Notes under the pieces: generated by a model | Databases searched by the model: none | Seen by the model: the letters and a program-made list of their open reading frames with translations, nothing else | What the model was told of the DNA's origin: nothing | From: UBA4656 sp002405525 | GTDB taxonomy: Bacteria; Pseudomonadota; Gammaproteobacteria; Xanthomonadales; Ahniellaceae | Reading direction: 5' to 3' | Length of the DNA: 40,345 nt | Assembly (NCBI GenBank): GCA_036723735.1 | Contig: DAIMGT010000032.1 | Span: forward strand, 1 to 40,345 | Translations under genes and position numbers: made by a program | In this document: piece after piece, positions 16,617 through 24,160 of the stretch | Layout of the letters: every line of letters starts with the position of its first letter | How positions within the stretch are numbered: position 1 is the first letter of the stretch

Positions 16617-17039
16617 ATGGCGAGCGCGAATCCGGCCGGCTACTCCGGCACCCCGCTGGTCAAGAAACTCGGCATCGGCCCCGGTTGCCGCGTGCTGCTG
16701 GGTGCGCCGGAAGGCAACGTCGACCTGCTCGGACCGCTGCCGGCCGGTGTCTCGATCGCCGCGCGCGCCAGTTCGCGCATCGATCTCGCGCAGGTGTTCG
16801 TCACCCGCCGGGAGGATCTCGCGCGGCGCCTGGTCGCGCTGCGCACCGCGCTGCCGCCGCAGGCCGCGGTTTGGGTCTCGTGGCCGAAGAAGGCGTCCGG
16901 CGTTGCGAGCACGTTCAGCGAGGACGTGGTGCGCGAGGTGGCGCTGCCGCTGGGTTTCGTCGACGTCAAGGTGTGCGCGGTCGACGCCGTGTGGTCGGGT
17001 CTCAAGCTGGTCGTGCGCCGCGCGCTGCGACCGGCCTGA
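16617..17039 (+). CDS. DUF3052-family protein
   Basis: 140 residues from the ATG at 16617. Text typical of DUF3052: GYSGTPLVKKLGIGPGCRVLL near the start, then DLAQVFVTRREDLARRL, VWVSWPKKASGV, and DVKVCAVDAVWSGLKLVVR at the end. The fold resembles a methyltransferase-like alpha/beta protein, but no function is established. It follows the VOC gene by 44 bp and ends 7 bp before the convergent mtnC stop, so it closes the plus-strand transcript. Confidence 0.85.
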   Translation: MASANPAGYSGTPLVKKLGIGPGCRVLLGAPEGNVDLLGPLPAGVSIAARASSRIDLAQVFVTRREDLARRLVALRTALPPQAAVWVSWPKKASGVASTFSEDVVREVALPLGFVDVKVCAVDAVWSGLKLVVRRALRPA

Positions 17040-17046
17040 CGCGGGC

Positions 17047-17739
17047 TCAGAAGCCCAGTTCGTCGAACGACGTGATCGCGCGGTGCCGGGCGTGCGGCGC
17101 GGGCGTGCCGTCGCGGCGCACCCAGGCGGTGGCCAGCCCGGCCTCGGCGGCGGCGTCGAGTTCGGCGTCGATGTCGGACAGGAAGAGCACCTCGCGCCCG
17201 GGCGTGCCGATCGCATCCAGGATGCGGCGATAGGACGCTGCCTCGCGCTTGGGGCCGGTGGTCGTGTCGAAGTAGTCTGACAGCAGCGGCAGCAGGTCGC
17301 CGTCCTGGGTATGCCCGAAGTAGAGCTTCTGCGCCGGCACCGAGCCCGAGGAGTACACGTACACCGGAATCCCGGCCGCGTGCCAGCGGCGCAGCGCCGC
17401 GGTCGCGTCGGGATACATGTGGGCCACGAAATGCCGCCCGTCGTAGCCGTCGAACCAGACCATGCCCTGCAGCGCCTTCAGCGGCGTGGCCTTGCGGTCC
17501 TCGTCGATCCAGCGCTGCAGCAGGGCGACGATTGCCGCGTCCTCGGCGCCGGCGATGCCGCCCTCGCGCGCGGCATCCGCCAGCAGGCTGCGCACCTCCG
17601 GACGGGTTCCGTGCGCGGCGACGAAGGCCGGCAGGCGCTCGCGGGCGTAGGGGAACAACACGTCCTTGACGAACGAGATCGAACTCGTCGTGCCCTCGAT
17701 GTCGGTGAGCACCACGCGCGGGCGCGCGAAGCCGGCCAT
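17047..17739 (-). CDS. mtnC: Acireductone synthase (enolase-phosphatase)
   Basis: 230 residues. HAD-superfamily motifs: VLTDIEGTTSSISFVKDVLFPYA (motif I, Asp in TDIEG; here written in parts TDIEGTTSS and FVKDVLFPYA), YSSGSVPAQKL (motif II), GPKREAASY (Lys) and FLSDIDAELDAA (motif III). MtnC converts diketo-methylthiopentyl-1-phosphate to acireductone in the methionine salvage pathway. It is third in the mtnB-mtnD-mtnC operon and starts 2 bp after the mtnD stop. Confidence 0.95.
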   Translation of the reverse strand: MAGFARPRVVLTDIEGTTSSISFVKDVLFPYARERLPAFVAAHGTRPEVRSLLADAAREGGIAGAEDAAIVALLQRWIDEDRKATPLKALQGMVWFDGYDGRHFVAHMYPDATAALRRWHAAGIPVYVYSSGSVPAQKLYFGHTQDGDLLPLLSDYFDTTTGPKREAASYRRILDAIGTPGREVLFLSDIDAELDAAAEAGLATAWVRRDGTPAPHARHRAITSFDELGF

Positions 17740-17741
17740 GC

Positions 17742-18287
17742 TCAGTTCGCCAGGCGCGGGAAGCGCTGCGCGATGTCGCTGCCGGTGAAGTCCGCGACCC
17801 ATCCCGCCGGGTTGGTGAAGATGCGGATCGCGACGAAGTTCGGGTTGGGACCCATGTCGAACCAGTGGCGCGTGTTGTCCGGCACGCCGATGAGGTCCCC
17901 CCTGGTGCACAGCACCTCGTAGACCTTGTCCTCGAGGTGCAGGCTGAACAGGCCTTCGCCGGCGACGAAGAAGCGCACTTCGTCCTCGCTGTGGCGATGC
18001 TCGTTGAGGAACTTCTGCCGCAGTTCGGCCTTCTGCGGATGGTCGGGGTTGAGGCTGATCACGTCCACCGCCTTGTAGCCCTTCTCCGCCATCAGGCGCT
18101 CGATGTCGGCCTTGTAGGCGGCGAGCACCTTCTCCGGCGGGTCGCCGGGGACCACCGGTTCGGCGGCGTCCCAACGCTCGAAGCGCACCCCGCGACCGTT
18201 CAGCTCGCGAGCGATCGCGGCGTGGTCGGTGTGCTCGGCGAGCGGGCGGTCGGGCGTGCTTTCGGCGTAGATTCGCAGGCGGCTCAC
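17742..18287 (-). CDS. mtnD: Acireductone dioxygenase
   Basis: 181 residues. The cupin metal ligands are all present: EHRHSEDEVRF gives His97, His99 and Glu103; NTRHWFDMG gives His141, one off the Klebsiella ARD set H96/H98/E102/H140. It oxidises acireductone; the Fe form yields the methionine precursor 2-keto-4-methylthiobutyrate plus formate. The start ATG overlaps the mtnB stop by 4 nt (ATGA). Confidence 0.95.
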   Translation of the reverse strand: MSRLRIYAESTPDRPLAEHTDHAAIARELNGRGVRFERWDAAEPVVPGDPPEKVLAAYKADIERLMAEKGYKAVDVISLNPDHPQKAELRQKFLNEHRHSEDEVRFFVAGEGLFSLHLEDKVYEVLCTRGDLIGVPDNTRHWFDMGPNPNFVAIRIFTNPAGWVADFTGSDIAQRFPRLAN

Positions 18288-18955
18288 GATCGCAGTCTCC
18301 TCAGGTCCAGTTCGCAGCCGAGCAGGAACTCGATCGCGTCCAGATGGCGGCGCGCCTCGGCGATGTCAATGCCCCAGGCGTAGAGCCCGTGGCCGTCGAT
18401 CAGGTAGCCGGGCAGGGCGCGGCCGCCATCGAGCCAGCGTTCGACGTCGGCCACCAGTTCGTGCATGTCCTGGGTGTTGGGGAACACCGGGATCGTGATC
18501 GCGGTGTCGTGGGTGTCGTGGCCACGCAGCGCCTTGATCAGTTCATAGCCCTCGATGCGGATCGCGCCCTCGCGCGCGAACAGCCGCGAGGCCACGGTCT
18601 GATTGTGCGAGTGGGTATGCAGCACCGCTCCGGTGGCAGGGAAGCGCGCGTAGACCTGGGTGTGCAGCAGGGTCTCCGCGGAGGGTCGCTGCGGCGTGCC
18701 GATCGCGCGGCCCTCGAGGTCGACCTGCATGATGTCGGCTTCAGTCAGGCGCCCCTTGTCGCGGCCGGAGACTGTGATGGCGAGCCGCCGGTCGTCGATG
18801 CGCGCGGAAAAATTGCTCGAAGTCGCCGGCGTCCAGCCCAGTGCGGCGAGTTCGCGGCCGGTGTCGGCCAGCGCGCGCGCGGCGGCGAGGAAGGCGGCGT
18901 CGTGGGCGGCGGTGGCGATGGCAGTTCTCCGCTGGCCGGCGTTGCGGCGCGACAC
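18284..18955 (-). CDS. mtnB: Methylthioribulose-1-phosphate dehydratase
   Basis: 223 residues if the GTG at 18955 is used. Class II aldolase fold: LGWTPATSSNFSARIDD, ITVSGRDKGRL, AETLLHTQVYARFP, VLHTHSHNQTVAS (zinc His pair), YLIDGHGLYAWG. MtnB dehydrates methylthioribulose-1-phosphate, the step before MtnC. Start is uncertain: the GTG lies inside a good -10 box (TATAGT) and has no ribosome-binding site, whereas GGAGAA at 18930-18925 sits 7 nt before an in-frame ATC at 18919, exactly where family proteins begin. An ATG at 19060 would add an improbable 35 residues. Confidence 0.93.
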   Translation of the reverse strand: MSRRNAGQRRTAIATAAHDAAFLAAARALADTGRELAALGWTPATSSNFSARIDDRRLAITVSGRDKGRLTEADIMQVDLEGRAIGTPQRPSAETLLHTQVYARFPATGAVLHTHSHNQTVASRLFAREGAIRIEGYELIKALRGHDTHDTAITIPVFPNTQDMHELVADVERWLDGGRALPGYLIDGHGLYAWGIDIAEARRHLDAIEFLLGCELDLRRLRS

Positions 18956-18981
18956 TATAGCGGCTGCTAAAGGGCGCGCAA
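18954..18981 (-). promoter_or_regulatory. Predicted promoter of the mtnB-mtnD-mtnC operon
   Basis: TATAGT at 18959-18954 (five of six) with a TTGCGC -35-like box 16 bp upstream (three of six). The start site would be near 18947, only 17 nt before the GGAGAA ribosome-binding site. The -35 region overlaps the left arm of an 11-bp inverted repeat. Confidence 0.45.
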
Positions 18982-19068
18982 ATGCGACTGGTTTTCCTTT
19001 CGACGCGAAGCTGTCGGGCGGATTAACCTGCGCCGCGTCATTCGCGCCAATTTGATCCATTTGCGCGC
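18974..19068. repeat. 11-bp inverted repeat flanking the mtnB/HiPIP divergent region
   Basis: GCGCGCAAATG at 18974-18984 is matched by its exact reverse complement CATTTGCGCGC at 19058-19068. The left arm covers the mtnB -35 region and the right arm lies 62 bp before the HiPIP start, where its promoter should be. They could be two copies of one operator; no regulator is assigned. Confidence 0.4.
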
Positions 19069-19129
19069 ATGCTTAGGCGCTGATGGATTGCGGTCGTCCC
19101 CACCTGAATGCCCTGTAGAGGAACCAGTC

Positions 19130-19465
19130 ATGAGCGAGTCCAACACTTCCCGCCGCCGCTTCATCAAGTTCGCGATGCTGGGCGCGGCCAGCGCACCGAT
19201 CGTCGGCGGGCTCGCCTTGCAGCCGGCGTCTGCCAACCTGCCGGCACTGCCCGAGGATGATGCCACCGCCAAGGCGCTCGGTTACCACGAGGACTCCACC
19301 AAGGTCGACGCCGCCAAGTACCCGAATCACAAGAACGACCAGAACTGCCTGAACTGCAACCTGCACCAGCCGCCGCAGGCCGACGGCCGACTGCCGTGCG
19401 CGATCTTTCCGGGCAAGTCGGTCAACGCCAAGGGCTGGTGCGCGGCGTGGGTCAAGAAGGCCTGA
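19130..19465 (+). CDS. High-potential iron-sulfur protein (HiPIP), Tat-exported
   Basis: 111 residues from the ATG at 19130, preceded by AGAGGA. SRRRFIKFAMLG is a twin-arginine signal, cleaved near PASA-N (about 36). The mature part has the four 4Fe-4S ligands Cys73, Cys76, Cys90 and Cys104 in the HiPIP pattern (NCLNCNLHQ, PCAIFPGKSVNAKGWCAAW). HiPIPs carry electrons in the periplasm, often between the bc1 complex and a terminal oxidase or reaction centre. It is monocistronic, closed by a strong terminator. Confidence 0.95.
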   Translation: MSESNTSRRRFIKFAMLGAASAPIVGGLALQPASANLPALPEDDATAKALGYHEDSTKVDAAKYPNHKNDQNCLNCNLHQPPQADGRLPCAIFPGKSVNAKGWCAAWVKKA

Positions 19466-19490
19466 CCGGCCCGCTCCGGCGGTGATCGAG

Positions 19491-19521
19491 GGGCGCGGCG
19501 CAAGCCGCGCCCTTTTCGTTT
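19491..19521 (+). terminator. Rho-independent terminator of the HiPIP gene
   Basis: Perfect 9-bp stem GGGCGCGGC / GCCGCGCCC (19491-19499, 19504-19512) closed by a GCAA tetraloop (GNRA) and followed by TTTTCGTTT. It lies 26 bp after the HiPIP stop and is the clearest intrinsic terminator in the window. Confidence 0.9.
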
Positions 19522-19575
19522 CCGGCACACGCCGCGGCGACGATAGAATCGGGGTTCGATCGGGACCGGGCCACG

Positions 19576-21090
19576 ATGGAAGGACAGATTCCGCTGCTTT
19601 GGTACTCGATCACCACGGGCGCGCTGCTGCTGGGTCTGCTGGGCGTCGGCTGGTGGGCGGCGGCGCGAGTGCGAAGCGCGCGCGCCGAGGGCGCGGCCTC
19701 ACGCGAGCCGGAACTGGCCGCGCTGCGCAGCCAGCACGTTCAGGACGAGGCGCGGCTCGCCGAGTTGCGCGGCGACATCGGCAGCCTGCGCGACGCAGAA
19801 CGGCGGGCGCTGGTCGATCTGCAGGGGGCGGCGGCCGATCGGGCGCGGCTGGAGACCCGGCTCAGCGCTTTGCTGCCGCTGGCCGGCGAACTGGACGGGG
19901 TGCGCGGCCAGCACGAATCGCTGCGTGGCGAGCACCTGCGATTGTCAGCGGCCTTGGCCGAGGCGCGCGCGCAGGCGGATGCAGCGCAGGCGCTGGCGGC
20001 GGAGAGGCAGGGCGCGCTGGAGCAGCTCGGCGAGCGCATGAAGGCCGAGTTCGAGGCGCTTTCCGGGCGCATCCTCGAAGAACGCTCGCGCCAGTTCACA
20101 GAGTCCAACCAGCAGCAGATGGGCGCGATGCTGGGTCCGCTGCGCGAGCAGCTGGAGGGTTTCCGCCGCGCGGTGACCGAGACCTGGCAGCGCGACCAGG
20201 TCGAGCGGGCGGGACTCAAGCACGAGCTGGCCGCACTGAAGACTTTAAATCAGCGACTCGGCGACGAGGCCACCGCACTGACCCGCGCGCTCAAGGGCGA
20301 GCAGCGGGTGCAGGGACGCTGGGGTGAAGTGCTGCTGGAACGCCTGCTGGAAGCGTCCGGGCTCGAGCGCGGGCGCGGCTTCGAGACCCAGGTCAGCGCG
20401 GAGGGCGAATCCGGCAGGCTGCGACCGGACGCCGTCGTCCACCTGCCCGACGCACGCGACCTGGTGATCGACGCCAAGGTGTCGCTGGTGGCCTGGGAGC
20501 GATGGTGCTCAGCCGCCGACGACGCATCACGCGCGATGGAGATGAAGGCGCACGTCGCCTCGCTGCGCGCGCACGTGGCGGGGCTTGCGGAGCGCCGCTA
20601 CGCCGACCTGCCGGGCGTGCGCAGCGTCGATTTCGTGCTGATGTTCGTGCCGGTCGAGGCCGCCTTCGTCGAGGCCACGCGGGCCGATGACGAGATCTAC
20701 CTGCACGCGCTCGAGCGCAATGTGGTGATCGTCTCGACGTCCACCCTGCTGGCCACACTGCGCACCATCGCCAGCGTGTGGCGCAACGAGGACCGCAACC
20801 GCAACGCGCTGGAGATCGCCGAGCGCGCCGGCCGCCTGTACGACAAATTCCACGGTCTCGCAGAGGACCTGGCCACGCTTGGCAAGGCGATCGAGCGCGT
20901 GCAGGCGGCCCACGCGGCCGCGCGCAGCAAGCTCACCGATGGCCGCGGCAACCTCGTTTCGCAGGTCGAGACGCTGCAGCGCCTGGGCGCCAAGGCCAGC
21001 AAGCGTCTGGACCGGGACCTGCGTGCCGAGGCCGACGCCGAAGACGTGGCCGCCCTGCCGCCCAGCACGCCGGAGCCGGGCGGCGATTGA
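19576..21090 (+). CDS. rmuC: DNA recombination protein RmuC
   Basis: 504 residues. An N-terminal membrane segment (ITTGALLLGLLGVGWWAAA, 11-30) is followed by a long coiled coil (about 35-215) and the RmuC nuclease-like domain (about 215-470) with VQGRWGEVLLERLLEASGL, LVIDAKVSLVAWERW and LATLRTIASVWRNEDRN. The IDAK motif is the Asp/Lys core of the predicted PD-(D/E)XK fold. RmuC limits inversions and other recombination between short inverted repeats in E. coli. TAGAAT at 19544-19549 is a possible -10. A monocistronic gene is likely. Confidence 0.95.
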   Translation: MEGQIPLLWYSITTGALLLGLLGVGWWAAARVRSARAEGAASREPELAALRSQHVQDEARLAELRGDIGSLRDAERRALVDLQGAAADRARLETRLSALLPLAGELDGVRGQHESLRGEHLRLSAALAEARAQADAAQALAAERQGALEQLGERMKAEFEALSGRILEERSRQFTESNQQQMGAMLGPLREQLEGFRRAVTETWQRDQVERAGLKHELAALKTLNQRLGDEATALTRALKGEQRVQGRWGEVLLERLLEASGLERGRGFETQVSAEGESGRLRPDAVVHLPDARDLVIDAKVSLVAWERWCSAADDASRAMEMKAHVASLRAHVAGLAERRYADLPGVRSVDFVLMFVPVEAAFVEATRADDEIYLHALERNVVIVSTSTLLATLRTIASVWRNEDRNRNALEIAERAGRLYDKFHGLAEDLATLGKAIERVQAAHAAARSKLTDGRGNLVSQVETLQRLGAKASKRLDRDLRAEADAEDVAALPPSTPEPGGD

Positions 21091-21202
21091 GGGCGGCCCG
21101 GGCCGTGGCCCCCCGCGCCCTCCGTCACCGCGGCGGCGGGTACTACCCAGTCGGCGCCGGATTGGTTAGTGTCGGCGCTTCCCCGCGACCCAGAGGTTTC
21201 TC

Positions 21203-22762
21203 ATGTCCAGTTCCGGTGCTGGAAGCCGCATGTTCATGCGCAAGCCGTTCGCGTCCATCCTGGAGGATGCGCGGCGCAGCGAACTGAAGCGAACTCTCAC
21301 GGCCACCAACCTGGTCAGCCTCGGCATCGGCGCGATCATCGGCGCCGGCATCTTCGTGATGACCGGCAACGCCGCGGCCAACTACGCCGGCCCGGCGGTG
21401 ATGATCTCCTTCGTGCTCGCCGGACTGGTCTGCGCGGTCGCCGGATTGTGCTATGCGGAACTCGCGTCGACCATGCCAGTATCCGGCTCCGCCTACACCT
21501 ATGCCTATGGCACGCTCGGCGAGGTGTTCGCCTGGGCGATGGGCTGGCTGCTGCTGCTGGAATACGGCATCGCGGCGTCGACGGTCGCGGCCGGATGGAC
21601 CGGCTACATCGTGGAGATCCTCAAGGACTTCGGCATCCAGATACCACCATTCCTGACCAGTGCCACGATCGGCGTCGCCGAGGTGGCGAGGGCGGATGGC
21701 ACCGTGGACCTGCAGGCGCAGATCCTGCCGCAGTTCAACCTGGTCGGGGCGCTCGGCATCCTGGCGGTGACGGCGCTCCTGGTGGTCGGCGTGAGCGAGT
21801 CGGCGCGCTTCACCAACGTCGCGGTGGTCCTCAAGGTCGCGGTGCTGCTGATCTTCATCGGCGTCGGCCTCCACTACGTGAACGCCGACAACTGGCAGCC
21901 GTTCGTTCCCGCCAACGACGGCACCGCCTGGAACCATTTCGGCCTGCTCGGCGTCGCCTATGCGGCGACCATCATTTTCTTCGCCTACGTCGGGTTCGAG
22001 GCCGTGAGCACTGCCGCCGGCGAGGCCAAGAATCCGCAGCGCGATCTGCCGATCGGCATCCTGGGCTCGCTGGTGATCTGCACCGTGATCTACATGCTGG
22101 TCGCCGCGGTGCTGACCGGCGTGGTTCCGTACAAGGAGCTCGGCGTCAGCGCGCCGATCGCGGTTGCGATCGACGAGATGAATCCCGCGTGGGCGCAGGT
22201 CCCGTGGCCGTTCGTGGAGTCCGGGTCGCTGAACCTGATGACCTTCCTGATCAAGATCGGCGCGATCATGGGCCTGAGTTCCGTCATGCTCGCGCTGTGC
22301 TACGCGCAAACGCGGGTGTTCTACCAGATGTCGAAGGACGGACTGGTGCCGGCCGTGTTCGGTGCCGTCAACCCGCGCACCCGCACGCCGGCGGCCGGCA
22401 CGACCCTGCTCGGAGTGATCATCGCACTGGCTGCGGCCACGCTGCCGCTCAACCTGCTGGGTGCGCTGGTGTCGCTGGGCACCGCGGCGGCGTTCGGGAT
22501 CGTCTGCGTGTCGGTCCTCTACCTGCGCGCCAAGGAGCCGGGTATTCCGCGGCCCTTCAAGGTGCCGTTCTACCCTGTGCTGCCGATCCTCGGGGTGGTG
22601 CTGTGTGCCGGCATCATCGGCCTGATTTTCGTCGACAAGTGGACCAGCTTGCAGCGCGGCAACTGGGTGCCGATGGCGATCCTGGTGGGCTACTTCGCGC
22701 TGGGCGTGGTCGTGTACGCGGTCTACGGCTACCGCAACTCGCGGCTGGGCCGCGGCGCCTGA
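21203..22762 (+). CDS. APC-superfamily amino acid permease (cationic amino acid transporter type)
   Basis: 519 residues with about 12-13 membrane segments. Signature regions: NLVSLGIGAIIGAGIFVMTG (substrate-binding helix 1), GPAVMISFVLAGLVCAVAGL, YAELASTMPVSGSAYTYAYG, ATIIFFAYVGFEAVSTAAGE, and AKNPQRDLPIGILGSLVIC. These match the bacterial YfnA/CAT branch that imports amino acids by proton symport or exchange. The exact substrate cannot be read. GAGGTTTCTC before the ATG is a weak ribosome-binding site. The Nudix gene follows after 47 bp and may be co-transcribed. Confidence 0.93.
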   Translation: MSSSGAGSRMFMRKPFASILEDARRSELKRTLTATNLVSLGIGAIIGAGIFVMTGNAAANYAGPAVMISFVLAGLVCAVAGLCYAELASTMPVSGSAYTYAYGTLGEVFAWAMGWLLLLEYGIAASTVAAGWTGYIVEILKDFGIQIPPFLTSATIGVAEVARADGTVDLQAQILPQFNLVGALGILAVTALLVVGVSESARFTNVAVVLKVAVLLIFIGVGLHYVNADNWQPFVPANDGTAWNHFGLLGVAYAATIIFFAYVGFEAVSTAAGEAKNPQRDLPIGILGSLVICTVIYMLVAAVLTGVVPYKELGVSAPIAVAIDEMNPAWAQVPWPFVESGSLNLMTFLIKIGAIMGLSSVMLALCYAQTRVFYQMSKDGLVPAVFGAVNPRTRTPAAGTTLLGVIIALAAATLPLNLLGALVSLGTAAAFGIVCVSVLYLRAKEPGIPRPFKVPFYPVLPILGVVLCAGIIGLIFVDKWTSLQRGNWVPMAILVGYFALGVVVYAVYGYRNSRLGRGA

Positions 22763-22809
22763 GGGCCGGCGGCGTCCTGCGGTTTCGCTCGCGGCGGGAC
22801 ACGCGCGTC

Positions 22810-23454
22810 ATGGACGGCGCATCGCGGTCCCGCCTGCTCGCGCTGATCGCAGCGCACGTCGGGCGGCGGTCCGAGCGCGCACCCGTGGCGGCCGCGTTCG
22901 CCGCCTTCATCCATGCCCATCCGTGGTGCTGTCGGCGCGAACTGGCGGCCGGTCATCTCACCGGATCGGCATGGCTCGTCGATCGCGTCGGCACCCGGGT
23001 GTTGCTGACCCACCATCGCAAGCTGGATCGCTGGCTGCAGCCCGGCGGGCACGCCGACGGCGACCCCGACCTCGCCGCCGTCGCGCTGCGCGAGGCGACC
23101 GAGGAGTCCGGCCTGCAGGGTCTCGCGGTCGAGCCCGCGATCTTCGACCTCGACCGGCACTGGATTCCCGCGCGCGGCGTGGAGTCGGCGCACTGGCACT
23201 ACGACCTGCGCTTCGTGGTGCGCGCCACCGGCAGCGAGGACTTCGTCGTCTCGGGGGAGTCTCACGCGCTCGCCTGGCGACCGGTGCGAGACGTGCTGGA
23301 AGGGGAAGCCTACGACCCGTCGCTGCGCCGGATGGCGGCGTTCTGGCTGGACGGCAGCCGCGCGGTCCAGGGGGCCCTCGAGCAAGCGCCCGTCCGCGTT
23401 GTTTCCGTACGCCGCCGCGACAAGGCGCGCGCGCAGCCTCCGGTGCCGGGCTGA
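22810..23454 (+). CDS. Nudix hydrolase
   Basis: 214 residues from the ATG at 22810. Nudix box GHADGDPDLAAVALREATEE followed by SGL, with REATEESG intact and the first Glu of G-x5-E replaced by Pro. Flanking text (HRKLDRWLQPGG, WHYDLRFVVRA, LAWRPVRDV) matches a common proteobacterial Nudix group of unassigned substrate, probably a nucleoside diphosphate derivative. The Arg/Lys-rich end (VRRRDKARAQ) is not part of the domain. It ends 19 bp before the convergent pdeM stop. Confidence 0.88.
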   Translation: MDGASRSRLLALIAAHVGRRSERAPVAAAFAAFIHAHPWCCRRELAAGHLTGSAWLVDRVGTRVLLTHHRKLDRWLQPGGHADGDPDLAAVALREATEESGLQGLAVEPAIFDLDRHWIPARGVESAHWHYDLRFVVRATGSEDFVVSGESHALAWRPVRDVLEGEAYDPSLRRMAAFWLDGSRAVQGALEQAPVRVVSVRRRDKARAQPPVPG

Positions 23455-23473
23455 GCACTCCTTTCGAGGGTCC

Positions 23474-24160
23474 TCAAGTCGGCCGGCCCCTGGGAGGTGC
23501 GATCGGCAGCACCACGTCTGCTGCGACCGCGAACACGCGGTCGCCGGCTGCGGCGCGAACCGGCATCGACCCCGTCAAGCGGCCGAAGGCCGGCAGCACG
23601 CCGACGGCGGTGCCGAACCAGAACGCCGGCAGGCGCGCCCGCGGGGCGTGGCGTTCGCGCAGCACTACGCCCGGATGCAGGTGGCCCGCGATCACGTAGC
23701 CGCGCGGGTCGGGCGCGGGCTCGTGGGCGAACACGAACGGGCCTTCGTGCAGCGATCCGTCGACGACCTCGAAGCCGAGCCGGGAGGGATCATGGTGGCG
23801 ATCGTGGTTGCCGCGCACCACCACGCAATCGAGCCGGGCGTGCGCCGCGCGCCAGGCGGACACGCGCGCGATCCATGTCGCATCCGGATCGCCGCGGCCG
23901 TGCACCAGGTCGCCCAGCACCAGCAGTCGCCGTGGCGCATGGCGGTCGAGCAGCGCGTCGAGCCGCGCGAGGTCTGCGCCGGTGCTGCCGCGCGGCAGCG
24001 GGACGCCACCCTCGCGCAGGACCTGAGCCTTGCCGAAGTGCACGTCGGCGACCAGCAGCGTCGCGCGCCGCGGCCAGAAAACCGCGCGGGCCGCATCGAG
24101 GCGCACCGGCTCGCCCGCCACTTCCAGCGGCAAACCGGCCTCGTAGCGCGTCGCGCTCAC
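23474..24160 (-). CDS. pdeM: Ligase-associated DNA damage response endonuclease PdeM
   Basis: 228 residues from the GTG at 24160, which overlaps the helicase stop by 4 nt (GTGA). Calcineurin-like phosphoesterase metal motifs are complete: DVHFGKA (Asp39, His41), GDLVHGRG (Asp84), GNHDRH (Asn118-His119-Asp120), FAHEP (His146), and AGHLHPG (His160, His162). PdeM is the small nuclease encoded with the ATP-dependent ligase, Lhr-like helicase and MBL exonuclease in the predicted ligase-associated repair cassette; it is fourth in this operon. Confidence 0.93.
   Translation of the reverse strand: MSATRYEAGLPLEVAGEPVRLDAARAVFWPRRATLLVADVHFGKAQVLREGGVPLPRGSTGADLARLDALLDRHAPRRLLVLGDLVHGRGDPDATWIARVSAWRAAHARLDCVVVRGNHDRHHDPSRLGFEVVDGSLHEGPFVFAHEPAPDPRGYVIAGHLHPGVVLRERHAPRARLPAFWFGTAVGVLPAFGRLTGSMPVRAAAGDRVFAVAADVVLPIAPPRGRPT

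Noticed and set aside
18920..19060. SAM or SAH riboswitch before mtnB
   Set aside because: The predicted leader is under 30 nt, too short for any known class, and no conserved riboswitch core was recognised.
21091..21150. GC-rich complementary stretches after rmuC as a terminator
   Set aside because: No clear stem followed by a T-run; GC-rich sequence gives such pairings everywhere here.
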